This document shows positions 32,977 to 44,124 of a stretch of 64,000 nucleotides of DNA, in pieces (position 1 is the stretch's first letter; each line of letters starts with the position of its first letter). The notes beneath the pieces are model-generated. The model saw nothing but the letters and a program-made list of their open reading frames with translations. It had not been told where the DNA came from and made no database searches. A program made the translations under genes and the position numbers. The DNA comes from Hirsutella rhossiliensis (lineage: Eukaryota; Ascomycota; Sordariomycetes; Hypocreales; Ophiocordycipitaceae). The DNA is taken from assembly GCF_020360975.1 (NCBI RefSeq), contig NW_025408676.1, positions 2,418,001-2,482,000 of the forward strand, in the 5' to 3' direction.

Positions 32977-35592
32977 GGCCCAAGTTATCTATCCACCCAC
33001 TTTCATTAACTGTACACCCAAAAAGTGGATTAACTGTGGCTGACGGCCGAAGAGGGCCGATACCGCCAATTTGTATGCACACATTCTCTACGATAAGTAG
33101 AGCCAGGTAGTAACAGTTCTCCTTCAACGATAAGGCACCCAAAATTGAAGCTATTCGTACTGCGCTTTCTATGCTGATGAGACTATTCTTTGGTGTTTAC
33201 AACAGGCCTCCTTCTTCGAGTGCACTACGTGCCTGATCCGCTTCATCTAACTGTGATTCCAATTGATCCCATACATCCTCAAGGGCGGCATCGTCCGTGA
33301 GGCCGGCGACGAAGATGCAGTCTTGGGTCTCCCGCCGTACCGGCTGATCGTCATCATCAGAGACTGGCGTTTGACGCCCGGCTTGTTGATACGCCCGTTG
33401 CATCCGTGTGCCTGCCTCGTACGTATCGCCGTTTTCCTCGATGTGCCGCAGCCCTCGTTCCGTTGAAGTCATCGCGGCCGTTACCGTACCCGTCATCGCC
33501 GCTGGTGCCGTTGAGGAAGGAGGCAGTCGTATATCCTCAGCCCGATCATGCCGTACAGCGATCTCGTGATGTGACGGATCCCGCCGCGTTGATCTTGACC
33601 GCCGTGACTCTTCGAGGTTGAGTGAGCCCTGGGGCGGCCCTTAGCCCTGATAACTTGTGGCTCGTATGGTGCCCGAGTAGGGCTTGTGCCCTGAGCGCTT
33701 GTATCGATCGGAATATACCAAAATGGGTCGAAGTCGTCGAGTGTAAGGGAGGTATTGGTGTTGATAGACTCGAAGATTCGATGGCAGCACGGTAGCCCTC
33801 GACTAGTAGCCCAATTACAAGGACATTGACCTGGCGGCGGTTTGGCCCGTTGACTTCGGGGTCTAGAGGATCTTGCGATGCTCATCTATTAGTAGCTTTA
33901 ACGCATATGACGATACTCGCTCGCGGATCGGCATATACGGCGCCTGTAGGGAGAACGTTGATATCTTGTGGAGGTTTCGATTCTCTATCGCTGTGATCTG
34001 AGCAGCCTGATGGCCCCAGAAGCGTTCGAATCGTTGGAAAACGGTCGTCAAATCGCCCGTACAGGACCAAAGGAACTTCTTCATATGAGAGTGAAGTCCT
34101 CGACGATCGAGGTCGTTGTACGCCCGAAGTGGCGATATTGATTAACGAAACAAGATACAAACTTCTCCTTCCAAGGCGTTAGCCACGTATTGCAACAGTA
34201 TTGTATAGCTGCAAGCGGGTGGCGGCCTGGTGTCTCAAATTGGCGTAAACGTTCGTTGAAGCTATTCACATCTTGTGACTTGACGATCTCGTTCCACTCT
34301 TGTAGAAACGCTTGGAATGCCGGGGCCCGTACGACTCGATTGCCGATTTTTGATGCCTTAGGGAAAAATTGCTTGCATTTCGCAACGACATTCTGGTTAA
34401 TATGCCACGTGCAGAGAAGGTTAGTACTGTTTTGAAGCTCGCGAAAGCTATCTAACGCCTTAAGCAACGCAGTATCTCGGTCCGTGACAGTGACCCTTGG
34501 AAATGGGATCGACTCCTTCTCGCAAAGGACTAGCAGCAACGAGATAGCCCAATAGTAATGGGACTCGGTCTCGCCGTTCAAGAAGATAGAGGCAATAGAG
34601 AACGTTTTGTTATCTCGAGTGGCCGCGCAGATATTCAATAACGGCATATTGAATCGGTTCGTCTTGTAGGTACAGTCGAGGACGAGGACATCGTGATGCT
34701 GACGCCATCGATGGAAGGTAGCACGAGGCGCGAGAAATAGCCCAGTTAGCCGGCCCTGGGGATCACGACTATCTCGATGAAAGAAGTCGGACTTATCTAG
34801 CCGGTCGTAGAGAAACTGAAGAGGCGTACGGCCAGCTAGTTCTTCCTGACGGTGCCTAGCCAAGGCGTTACTCACGTCTTGAGCCGTGATACCGGCTAAA
34901 CGAGGATCGTCGTGAACCAGGTCACGAAGCTCGCCAGCAATATCGGTCGGCCGGGTATTGTTATTAAACTTCCGGATAATGTCGTCGCGATACTTCTGGA
35001 TAACAAGCGCCCGGTACTTCGGAAAGACCATCGGGTCATCAACAAGGCGATGATTGTGAACATCGTGAAGATAAGAGATAGTCCAGTAACCGCGTTTTTC
35101 CTTCAACGAGAGGCGAAATTCACAGTCTGTTTTCTGGGTTGCTGTATTGAGGCGACGACGAGAGATATGAGCAGCTTTATCCTTCCGATTTTCGTAGGGG
35201 CCGGCCTTGATACAACGAACAAGTGCAGACTTGCGTTGGCCAGCGTTATCCCGCTTCGATGTTCGAATGTGTAGGGCGTAGCCCTCAGCCTCAGCAACGG
35301 TATCGGCGGCTTCCATCGCGGCCTGGAAGGTCGGGAATAGTGTCTTCGTAAGCGACTCCATGATTCGGGCTCGTAAGGGCAGAAAACGCGGTGCGAATAG
35401 CTTCAGTTTTGATGGTATTGCTGATAGTTACGGTTACAGGATGTTGTTACGCAAGCATCACGAACTGGCCAGCTGGCCGGCCGGGAATGGGCGCACCAAA
35501 ATTAGCGGCATCGGCACTGCGCCTGACCCAGCCACAGTTGATCCACTTTTTGGTGTACAGTTAATAAAAGGAGGTGTATAGATAATTGGGCC
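32977..35592 (-). mobile_element. Complete MULE transposon (2.6 kb) inside the Copia 5' LTR
   Basis: The terminal inverted repeats are about 68 bp: GGCCCAAGTTATCTATCCACC at 32,977 and its mirrored relative ending at 35,592. Both include AACTGTACACC(C)AAAAAGTGGAT. The 9-bp flanks ACATATATA (32,968-32,976) and CCATATATA (35,593-35,601) differ at one base and together rebuild the intact LTR sequence seen at 28,790. It carries a single transposase gene. Confidence 0.9.
33197..35361 (-). pseudogene. MULE transposase (FAR1-like, MULE and SWIM domains), two frameshifts
   Basis: The start is at 35,361 (MESLTKTLFPTFQAAMEAAD). The FAR1-like domain spans the first 130 residues (ALHIRTSKRDNAGQRKSALV, CEFRLSL, then VHNHRL). 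The DDE core follows: VLVLDCTYKTNRFNMPLLNI (first Asp), VTVTDRDTALLKAL (second Asp), CTWHINQNV, and EWNEIV as a candidate Glu. The frame shifts at about 34,085 and 33,880. The SWIM zinc finger CPCNWATSRGLPCCH lies near 33,815. The last stretch, to 33,197, is acidic. Two small indels are the only damage, so the copy is recent. Confidence 0.85.
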
Positions 35593-35711
35593 CCATATAT
35601 ATACATAGTGGCACGTCCGTGCCACTATCCAGTGACTCACCACTTGTAAGTGCTGCCTAAACATGTCTTGGTCCATGTCTCATACCAAGTCAGTCTCATA
35701 CCAAGTCAACA
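35593..35711 (-). repeat. 5' LTR of Copia 1, outer piece
   Basis: Continues the LTR after the MULE, ending CAACA at 35,711. It differs from the 3' LTR by a short tandem duplication of TCTCATACCAAG. It directly abuts a dispersed repeat. Confidence 0.8.
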
Positions 35712-35923
35712 AGGCAGCCAGGTCGGACTATCTAGGTGATCCGGCCGGTTTACCAGGCAGCCACATACCGATGCCTGTTCACACGGCTGCCTGTTTCACA
35801 CGGCTGCCTGTCTCACACGGCTGCCTGTTCACATGGCTGTGCGTTCGGCAGCCGGTGTCCTTGATGCTTGGTGCCGTGCCCAACGCCCCAGTGTGCGTAG
35901 GGACACGCAAAAACGCATCAGAA
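35709..35923. repeat. Dispersed repeat with internal 16-bp tandem units, copy 2
   Basis: Inverted counterpart of 17,611-17,832, with fewer tandem TCACACGGCTGCCTGT units. It begins within the last bases of the Copia LTR and ends AAACGCATCAG. The two copies agree closely outside the tandem part. Confidence 0.7.
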
Positions 35924-35984
35924 GGACGAATGGATGGCTACATGCTTTTTGAACAACGTTTACTGTTGCTACCTTCCAGCACAC

Positions 35985-36640
35985 TGCTCTCACGGCCTCC
36001 AGCCATTGGACAATGGAGTATTCAACGCCTCCAAAGCTGCATATCGACGAGAGTTGGAAAAGTTCGCTTCCCCTGACTGATTCTGCTCCGATGGATAAGG
36101 TCAATTTCATCAGAGCCTACGCCAAGGCTCGTGAAGTGGGAATGACGAAGAAGAATATACTCTCCGGCTGGAGAGTTACTGGCAATTGGCCAATTTCGCG
36201 AGCCAAAGCTCTACGGCACCCAGAAATCCAAGAGGATAGGCGGAATGACAGCCCAAAAAGGACTCCGGAGCCGGCGCCGTATTTTGGCTCGGATGATACA
36301 CCAAAAAACCAGCCGCCAGATTCGCGATCTTGGGCTAAACAAAACACCAAAGACACGGAGACGGTATAACGTGATAGCCAAAGGCTTTGAGACTCAACAA
36401 CAGACGTTAATGGCGCATGTCACGAGAATTGCTGGCATGGAGGAGGAACTGGCACGCCTGAAGAGAGGGAAGAAGAGGAAGGCTATTCCGAATCCCAATA
36501 AACGTTTCATGACTCTGAGCGAGGCTCTAGCCTCTGGAGAAGCCAATCCAGAAAAAGGAAGCGAAAAGAAGCATGTTGTGGTGAACCATAGCTCTTCGGG
36601 GGGAGTCAGGGCCAGAATCGGAGGCTGCTTCAGTTATTGA
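35985..36640 (+). pseudogene. C-terminal fragment of a Fot1/pogo-type transposase
   Basis: Starts abruptly with LQPLDNGVFNASKAAYRREL, the end of the DDE domain with the PLD-x-GVF box, and continues with KVNFIRAYAKAREVGMTKKN and ILSGWRVTGNWPISRAKALR. It ends in a basic coiled-coil tail. The N-terminal HTH domains and first catalytic residues are missing. A homopolymer-type frame change lies near 36,065. No terminal repeat is recognised downstream. Confidence 0.8.
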
Positions 36641-37328
36641 AGTCAGAGAAGAAACCATACTACCTCAGCGCACCACACGATCGGGGAGGCCGGTCAAAAG
36701 CCCTAAAATCCAATAGATACATCAATTGTAAATTTACACCAGGCAACCATTTGCAAATAACTTTTATTTTGGTCAAGTTGTGTGAAAGTGAAATAGTTAA
36801 GTTTTGGTGGTTTTTTTTTTTTTTGCCTGGCGAAAAGGTGGGAGGGTGGTGGTGCATGGGTACTCGTTGCAGTCGCTCAGCTAGTTGTCAACACACTTGG
36901 TTGAGACCGTTACATGGAACGACCAGAATGGATCTATATTACATCGCTTCATATACGACAATGAAGGTCGCGCGTCACATGAGATTACATGGGAGAAAGA
37001 CAATTGCAAGTGCGAGAAACGCGAATTGTTAATAGAGAGCAGTCGTAAGCGCTCCTTCTGCGGCAGGTAAGCGGCAGGCCGGCCCCGGCTCGCTCGGACT
37101 CCGGAGCCAGTTGAGAGACGGAGGAAGGGCCGAAAGGGGAAAGATTTCGACATCTGTTCGGCTCCGACCCAGCCAGGTTGAAAGCCACTCCACTCAATCC
37201 TCTACCCGTGCCACCCGCTGGAATCATACCCATGGAATGCATCGACTGCCAAATTGGAAACACCAGTTCGGCCCGCATAGCAACTGCCTAAAAGAATGGC
37301 CGAGTTGTGCGTTGCTCCAGGCTCAGCT
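36641..37328. other. Intergenic, no gene seen
   Basis: Contains a 14-base T run near 36,815-36,829 and AT-richer DNA, and then the 3' flank of the P450 gene. No coding signal is supported. Confidence 0.5.
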
Positions 37329-39159
37329 TCATCCTGTAAGCTTCCATAGGAAGGGATCCAGAGACTTCCGCTCCCTAATCAAGAGACGAGCTGCAGGATC
37401 GGGAAACATATCGCTGTCAATCGTAAAATTGGCGGGCCTCTTTGCACCAGGGGGAAATTTAAATTCGTACCGTAGAAGCAGGTGAGATAGAATCAACTTC
37501 ATTTCGTTGGCAGCATAGAACCGGCCGGGACACGCGTATCTCCCGTATCCGAAGGCCATGTTACTAGAGTTGGTCATGGTGAACATGAATCGCTGTGCTT
37601 TCTCCGCTTGAGCCGGATCCTCGCGCAGTTTAGAGTATCTGAAAGGGTCAAATTTGGAGGGCGCAGCGGGCCCGGGCACGAGAGCAGGATCCTGCAGAAT
37701 GGCATTCGAAGGCACTGCGACGCGAGTCCCAGGCGGAAGAAAGGTGCCGTCAGAGAGTGTCATTGGATTATGAAAGATGCGGTTAAAAGTCACTGTGAAC
37801 ATGTCAACTATCTCTTGGCCGTATTCTTAATGCAAACACCTTACTTACAGAGAAACACGGGACTGAATCGCTGCGACTCCTTTAAAAGGCTGTCCAACTT
37901 ACAGAGTCGACTGAGGAGAGTTTTGTCCCATCGGCCGACGTCGAACAATGCGTTGGCGGCTTCTGTTCTAAGCGGCTCGAAATATTCTGGGTGTGCACAT
38001 AGATCATACAGCGCCTGCGTCATCGTCAAGGCCGTTGTATGTATTGAAGTCAAACTCAGGATGAGCATCCGCTGGGCCAAGTTGTCGAGAGATCGCTCTC
38101 GACCAGTCGCTTCGTCCATCATCCACTGCAAGATATCCGTAGGCTTCGCATAGTTCGGCCCCAGCTCCTTCTTAGAAGCCTGGCGTGAATTCAAAATGCC
38201 GCCGATAATTTTTCGAGAAGTTGCAACGTTTGTGAGCAGCGCCCTGTAGGAAGGCATTAGGAGAGCGACAACTGGTCGGAGCCAGCGCGGGAGCATCCGT
38301 AGAGCCATGCCAGTGATGAAAAGATTCTTGCTGTACTCGGCCGTTGCTGTATGCCATTCTTCGTTCCTACACTCTTCCGGGCCAAGAAACACCCTGGAAG
38401 AAATGTGGGCAACAGTCCGCGCCAGGAGGTGGTTTATATCAACCTGAAACCATTGGTCTGTGGGAATACAAACTAAGACAATGACCCTGAAGAGTTATGG
38501 CCGATGGGTCTTACCTTTACATTCGGGAATTTCTTTCTTCAGAGCAAGGTCTAGTTCAGTCTTCATGATGGAAGTGAGAAGGCCCAGGTTTGGGGTCAGT
38601 CTTTGCTGGATCACTCGGTTTTGTAGATCGCTCTCCAGAAAAACCGTGCCGCGAGTATAGTCACCGACAAAGTCATGGATGAAAGGCTCAACAGAGCGTA
38701 CTTTATCCTGTGAAAGGGCACGAATCTCATCAACATATTTGGGTGTGAGGATGACGATGTCAGCCCCAATGCGCCGAACTTGAAACAGGGAATCCTTGAA
38801 CTTGATTGAAGCATAAACGTTAGACCATCAACACTTAAGCTTCCAACGCAATTGGTTATTCTGTCGCCTCCTCATGAATCACTGACCTGATGATAACCCT
38901 GACGAATAATGGAAGGCCCGTCTCGCACAAATCGGAGACGGACCAGCCAAGTAGGCTCCCAATAGCTTCGATATCCGGCGAACGGAACTTTGACTTCAGC
39001 TTTAAGCAGTGTCAAAGACATGGAGGCCAAGAACAATGACACCATTCCCAAAACAATAGCAGTCTGCACATTAATTCCGTTTTGTTGGATGTGATCCAAC
39101 TCAAAAGTGAATAATAAAGGCCAAGTCATGGTTGTAGTATTATTGTTCATACTGGTCAT
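37329..39159 (-). CDS. Cytochrome P450, ent-kaurene oxidase-like (P450-4 / CYP503 type)
   Basis: Four exons: 38,887-39,159, 38,515-38,801, 37,849-38,457 and 37,329-37,792, with introns of 85, 57 and 56 bp. About 545 residues, close to the known fungal enzyme. Residues 30-50 form a membrane anchor (AIVLGMVSLFLASMSLTLL), followed by KVPFAGYRSYWEPTWLVRLR. Exon 2 contains FVGDYTRGTVFLESDLQNRV. The I-helix LSLTSIHTTALTMT lacks the usual AGxxT but matches the SIHTT form of fungal ent-kaurene oxidases. ExxR is KESQR; the heme loop is FGYGRYACPGRF. It would oxidise ent-kaurene to ent-kaurenoic acid at the ER. One extra A at about 38,760 shifts the frame in exon 2. Confidence 0.88.
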
Positions 39160-40040
39160 TCAAACGTTTGAATGAAGTGTTGACAAGCGTAACAAAAGCA
39201 GAGTATAGTTCGACGGCCTCGATGAAGCATGATCAGTCTCTGACCATGTATTTGCCGACGGACGCTCGGCTCCGGCACATCACTGGACACGTACCCTGGA
39301 TCTTGGATCAGGAAATGCCGTCATTGAGCGACTTGCTCCGACCGTTGAGGTATGGAGCTGTTGACTAAGGTGCTCCCTGTCGGTGGCGCTATATCGGCTT
39401 TCGGCTTACGACAGCTACCATTCGTCCACGTTGTATTATTAGCAACCCCGCAGCGTGTACAGGTCAGCTTCCTCCCCTCTTCGCCTGAGGAGGTTCGAGC
39501 GGCTGAGGCAATGTGGGCGTTTCAATGAAACGAATTCCTGATTGGGGTAGAGCATCGCAAGTGTGTGATGCTCAGGGGATGTAAGTGCGCAACGAGCCTG
39601 CACCAGAATTATGACCGCAATGAGCAGAAAAAGTTCTCATCCGGTCAAAGATATCGCGTATTGAACCATGATGAGGATTTGCTCCATGAATCTGAAAATA
39701 TTTGTACCGAAGAAATAGCTTCCAGTGTTTAGATAAAATGAGGTAGGCTTGCCCATATCTCCGAGGCTTGAAGATAAAAGGAACAGGGCTGGCTGGGAAG
39801 GGACACGATGGCGTGTCGGATGACGTGTTACCACATAGGCCGTGTTGTCCTACCCCACATATTGAGGAAGGACTACCGGTAGGGTGTCCACTTAAATCGG
39901 ATATTTCCTCACCGCTTGCCCTAACCGCAGTGTGGGTATCCATTGGCCAATGATGGTTTGCCATCTGGTTTGTCTCGGAGTCTAGCTGAGACATGGACAG
40001 GGCATCTAGCTGAGACATGGACAACGCACACCCGCATTAC
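39160..40040. other. Upstream region of the ent-kaurene oxidase-like gene
   Basis: Putative promoter region of the P450 at 39,159. It contains ATTGG and CCAAT words back to back near 39,941-39,952, and a 23-bp tandem duplication containing AGCTGAGACATGGACA near 39,984-40,022. No gene is seen. A MITE begins at its far end. Confidence 0.45.
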
Positions 40041-40044
40041 CGTA

Positions 40045-40279
40045 GAAATTCAGCAAATTCGTTCGACTTTTAGCGCCTGGACCGGGGGGTTCCCCACAGG
40101 TCTCAGCGCCACCAAATTTGTATACAGAATGTACATCTAGCCGGGCCCGCCTCTGCCAGTCTGACAACGCAGCGCACAACGCCGGCACGGCCAGGTACCT
40201 TTCGTATACAAATTTGGTGGGGCTGAAACCTGTGGAGCCCCCCCAAGCGCTAAAAAGTGAAACGAATTTGTTGAATTTC
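40045..40279. mobile_element. 235-bp MITE, copy 1 (upstream of ent-kaurene oxidase-like gene)
   Basis: The arms of about 80 bp are inverted repeats, GAAATTCAGCAAATTCG at the left and its reverse complement at the right, flanked by TA (40,043-40,044 and 40,280-40,281). The core contains CCGGGCCCGCCTCTGCCAG. It is nearly identical to 56,924-57,164. The TA target and lack of coding suggest a Tc1/mariner-type MITE. Confidence 0.88.
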
Positions 40280-40320
40280 TACGTATGGCAAAGTTCTTTC
40301 CATATTTTCCATTATGGACA

Positions 40321-40374
40321 GATGTACGGAGGAAGCTTTCAATAGTCATTGCTGACGCTAAAATAACCCCTGTC
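40321..40374. repeat. Terminus-like shared word, copy 1
   Basis: GTACGGAGG, then GTCATTGCTGACGCTAAAAT and AACCCCTGT, recurs inverted at 52,043-52,098 with a few differences. It may be the end of an unidentified element. Confidence 0.45.
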
Positions 40375-41152
40375 AATAAAAAAGAAGAACGTACCAAATT
40401 TCTATGGCTTTATTCCCTGCTAATACTATCCCTCCTTCCTCTTGATACTCATTGCCGCCTTCCAATTTAATGATTTTCTGCACATGCCGAGGAATTCGCT
40501 CAATCCAAGCTTTTATCTTCTCTTGCGGCAGCTCTTTCCAAGCTGCCTCCCAAGCAGAAATAGCTTCAGCCCGGCTTTTCAGGGCGCCTTTTTCGTAGTA
40601 GTTCTTTTAGCCAAGGCCAGCAAGGCTCAATAGCATTAAGATCAGGCGAATTGCCACACCAAAGAAGGCGCCGGACTTTATATAAGTCGTACACCTGCTG
40701 CTGGATATAGTGGTTGTGAGCTGGAGCTTTATCTTCTTGTATAAGTATCCCTGGAAGATCCTTCTCGCATTCCTTTGCGAAAGGAAAGAGCTTTGGAATT
40801 AAGATCTTAGTTTGGTAGCGATACTGTTGGGTCGTGGGTATTCGTGCTGTGCACAGGGTGATAGAGAATACGAATCAAAGGTGCTAAAGAGCTATGCCTG
40901 TGACTGTTGTATTGGTAATCTATGAAGAGAAGAGAAAAAGATGAAGAAGAATGAGGGGAAGGAGGAGAAGAAGGAAGGAAGGAATGAAGGGAGGCGTGTA
41001 ACCCCGGTCCGAATGTCTTCCGAGACCCTCCTATAAAGCCTCCTTCTCGCGTAGGGCCAGTAGAGCCCATGTCCCCACATAATGAAGTCCTCCGCATCTA
41101 GACAGATACCATAGAAATTTGGTACGTTCTTCCTTTTATTGACAGGTGTGGG
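40371..41152 (-). mobile_element. Internally deleted Tc1-like element
   Basis: The ends are inverted repeats of about 38 bp: CCTGTCAATAAAA, then GAACGTACCAAATTTCTATGG on the left, and the mirror at 41,115-41,152. Between them is only the C-terminal half of a transposase on the minus strand. The target duplication is not clear because the left end abuts another repeat. Confidence 0.65.
40377..40830 (-). pseudogene. Tc1-type transposase, C-terminal half
   Basis: Minus-strand reading gives ILIQEDKAPAHNHYIQQQ (second catalytic Asp), then WCGNSPDLNAIEPCWPWLK (third catalytic Glu), then AEAISAWEAAWKELPQEKIK and a stop at about 40,377. One frame change is needed near 40,590. The HTH domains and first Asp are missing, and there is no usable start codon. 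Confidence 0.75.
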
Positions 41153-41167
41153 AATGGTATTAGTCTA

Positions 41168-43106
41168 ACGTAATCTACCCCTTCCTGGTCACACCCCTAC
41201 CTGCTCAAAATTCCCCACCCAAGCGACCCGCACCTCATGGCGAGACAGGCCGACCACCATGACGGAAATTCGAGACCAATCGATTCCACGCGAAGAACGG
41301 GTCCTGCTCGCCGTGAAGGCCTATCAGCAAGGCCAATTCGACAGCGCCCACAAGGCCGCGACGGCATACGATGTCCCTCAATCGACAGTCTCTGCTCGAC
41401 TGCGCGGTGCCCGGCCCCGACGCGACGCGCAGATGAACAACCGGAAGTTGACGGCGACGGAAGAGACTGCCCTCGTACAATGGGTCTTGTCGATGGACGA
41501 GCGAGGATGCCGCCGACAGTGGTCTACACTCGCCGCATGGCCAACTTGTTGCTTTCGGAGCGCTGCCAAGAAACTGTCGGCGAAAATTGGGTGCGGAAGT
41601 TCGTTGGCCGCCACGACGAAATCAAGGCGAAATACTCTCGTCGATACGATTACCAACGTGCCAAATGCGAAGACCCGAAGATGATGCAAGAATGGTACGA
41701 TCGGGTGGCAATGGCGAAACAGAAATGGGGGATTCTTGATGAGGATGTCTACAACTTCGATGAGACGGGTTTTCAAATGGGAGTCATTGCGTCGGCAAGA
41801 GTCCTTACTCGGTCTGACCGGCGAGGTCGGCCTATGGTCATGCAGCCAGGAAATCGAGAATGGGTTACCGTAATTGAATCTATTAATTGCCAAGGTTGGG
41901 CTTTGCCGGCGATGGTCATCTTCCAGGGCAAGGTGCACCAAGCAAGCTGGTACGAGGCAGATGTGCCCAAGGACTGGCAGATTGCCGTGAGCGACAAAGG
42001 TTGGACTTCCGACGACCTTGGATTGCATTGGTTGAAGGGTTTTCGACCCATACACACGGCGCCGTACCGTTGGAACACGCCGACTTCTCATTCTCGACGG
42101 GCACGGCAGCCATGTTACGCCGGAGTTCGACAAGTACTGTACAGACAATGCCATCGTGGTACTCCAAATGCCAGCTCATTCCTCACATCTCTTACAGCCT
42201 CTGGATGTCGGGTGCTTTTCGCCTTTGAAAACTATATATGGGCGGAATGTTCAAGAGAAGATGCTCGCAGGGGTCAACCACATCGATAAAGAGGACTTCC
42301 TGCTTCTGTACATCGAGGCCCGCCGACAAGCGCTCTCCCGTCGAACATCCGAAGTGGATTCATGGCCACAGGCCTTTCCCATTCAATCCGACCCGGGTTC
42401 TGTCACGGTTACTAGTTCAGGTTGACAGGAATGGCAACAACAATGCCAACGATGACGGCGACAAGCACACTCAAGCCCCAGAAAGCTTGGAAGCCCACAA
42501 GACACCTTGCAATGTTAGCCAGCTTACCACTCACGTGGAAGGACTTCTTCAGCGCCGGCCACAAAATGCGGGCACGCCGGTCTCACAAGCCATAAACCAG
42601 CTCATCAAAGGATGTCAAATGGCCATGCATAGTGCCGCGCTGCTCGCCGACGAAAACAGACATCTTCGGTCAGAAAACCAGCGGCGAAAGAGGAAGAGAG
42701 AGCAACGACGCGAGTATATTGGTGATGGTGGTGCTCTGTCTGTCGCAGAAGGCACGGCTAAGATAAAGCGACGGCGAGAAAAGGAAGAGGAACGTGCTAG
42801 GCGACTGAGGGCAAGGGAGGATGAGCAGGCAGGGCAACAACTTATCGAGGAGCAGGCCCGACGGCAGACAGAAGAAGAGCTGTGCGTCCCAAGACGGCGT
42901 GCACCACCACGGTGTAGTAAATGCAGGTCATTTGAACATAATGCCCGGACGTGTAATAGATAGACAGGTCTGAATTTACTTGCTTGTTTGTCTCTTGGAA
43001 TCAATTGCCGTCTGTTGTGTTCGGTTGGTCGCGCCATGAGGTACGGGTCGCTTGGGTGGGAAATTTTGAGCAGGTAGGGGTGTGGCCAGGAAGGGGTAGA
43101 TTACGT
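41168..43106 (+). mobile_element. Complete Fot1/pogo transposon A (1.94 kb)
   Basis: The terminal inverted repeats are about 75 bp (41,168-41,243 and 43,032-43,106), starting ACGTAATCTACCCC, with the TA dinucleotide on both sides (41,166-41,167 and 43,107-43,108). One transposase gene fills the interior. Confidence 0.9.
41259..42963 (+). pseudogene. Pogo A transposase with C-terminal zinc knuckle
   Basis: The start is MTEIRDQSIPREERVLLAVK. The N-terminal HTH_psq (KAATAYDVPQSTVSARLRG) is followed by a CENP-B-type HTH (KLTATEETALVQWVLSMDER). The DDE core contains VYNFDETGFQMG, LLILDGHGSHVTPEF and LLQPLDVGCFSPLKT. The C terminus is a charged coiled coil ending in a CCHC-like knuckle, CSKCRSFEHNARTC. 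Frame changes at about 41,510, 42,045 and 42,335 interrupt it. The first is explained by one missing G, the second by one extra T, so the element is otherwise complete. Confidence 0.85.
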
Positions 43107-43416
43107 TATTGCACTCACCTAGCTAGCTTACGTACACAGTCACGTGTACGGCTGAGTACGGCTGAGGCCACAAAGCTAGCTTCGTGACTTCCTCTCCCTT
43201 GTACTTGGGGGGACTAAAATCCGTCCCGATTCCCGCGCATGTCAAGTCATGCACGGGGGGTGCGTTGAGTAGCAAAAAGTCCGTTGATTCGCAAAAAAGA
43301 GTACATAGCGGCCCCGCCAATTAACTAGTATGATTATGTACCTAATTTCCCCCCATAAACGCACGAAGCCCCACCACGTCGATTTACGCACTTATCCGTA
43401 CAACAATTAGACATAC

Positions 43417-43691
43417 TGTTGGAATACTAACCTGCTGAGTAACCCGTGCAATCGGGATACCATCACGGTTCATGCACGACTCCCACGTGACACCCTACCC
43501 CGCGATCAGGGCACGCAGCCCCGGCTGCATGCCCCCATTACCGGGTGCACATTCCGTTTCTTGTGAATAGCTTCCTCTTCCCTAGTTAGTTACAATTGAA
43601 GTCATCACCGGTTACCCTACCTGTCGTGACTGTGACTCAGCCTACAGCTTGTGCGCATGCGTATCTGTAGGCACATAGGTGCCTACCATCA
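43417..43691 (+). repeat. 5' LTR of Copia 2
   Basis: Runs TGTTGGAATAC...ACCATCA. TGATCAGTGGTTCCAGGTCC follows immediately and is the likely primer-binding region. Between 43,692 and 44,124 lies the leader with repeated TTCCGCCGAGCAACTCACCG words. Confidence 0.9.
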
Positions 43692-44124
43692 CTGATCAGT
43701 GGTTCCAGGTCCCGAAGGAGCCACAGAGCAGCAAGGTAGACGAAGAGTCGCCGATCTGATCCGCCTGCAATTCACCGTGCCGTTCGGAGAAAGTGATACT
43801 TTTCCTCTACGGGTAGAAGAGACAAACTCCGTGAATCGTTCCGCCGAGCAACTCACCGACCGTTCGAAGACGACAAGTTTGTGCTAAGAGCAGGAGACAC
43901 TCCTTATTCCGATCCGCCTTCAACTCACTGTGCCGTTCGGAAGAAAGAAGCAGAACCTACGGCTAACCTATTGCTATTCCTAACTGCCGTTCCGCCGAGC
44001 AACTCACCGACCGTTCGAAGGAAAGGAAAGAGACATAGCTTAGCTGCGTCAGCAACGTATTCCGACTCCCTCGCGATTGTGCTTTAATCAGTACAATTGA
44101 TTACTACAATTCACCTCCGACACT

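Larger units (their letters stand above)
28743..35711 (-). mobile_element. Ty1-copia retrotransposon 1, 5' LTR split by a MULE
   Basis: Both LTRs run TGTTG...CAACA. The 3' LTR (28,743-28,892) is 150 bp. The 5' LTR is in two pieces, 32,921-32,976 and 35,593-35,711, with the MULE between. Minus-strand gene order is gag, protease, integrase, reverse transcriptase, RNase H, as in Copia. A GGTTATGCACC word directly inside the 5' LTR could be a half-tRNA(iMet) primer site, and CTAGGGGAG precedes the 3' LTR as a polypurine tract. Flanking pentamers (AACTT and AGGCA) do not match. The LTR copies differ only by a short local duplication. Confidence 0.9.

Noticed and set aside
36815..36829. Poly-T run as the tail of a LINE
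   Set aside because: No reverse transcriptase or target duplication is found nearby.
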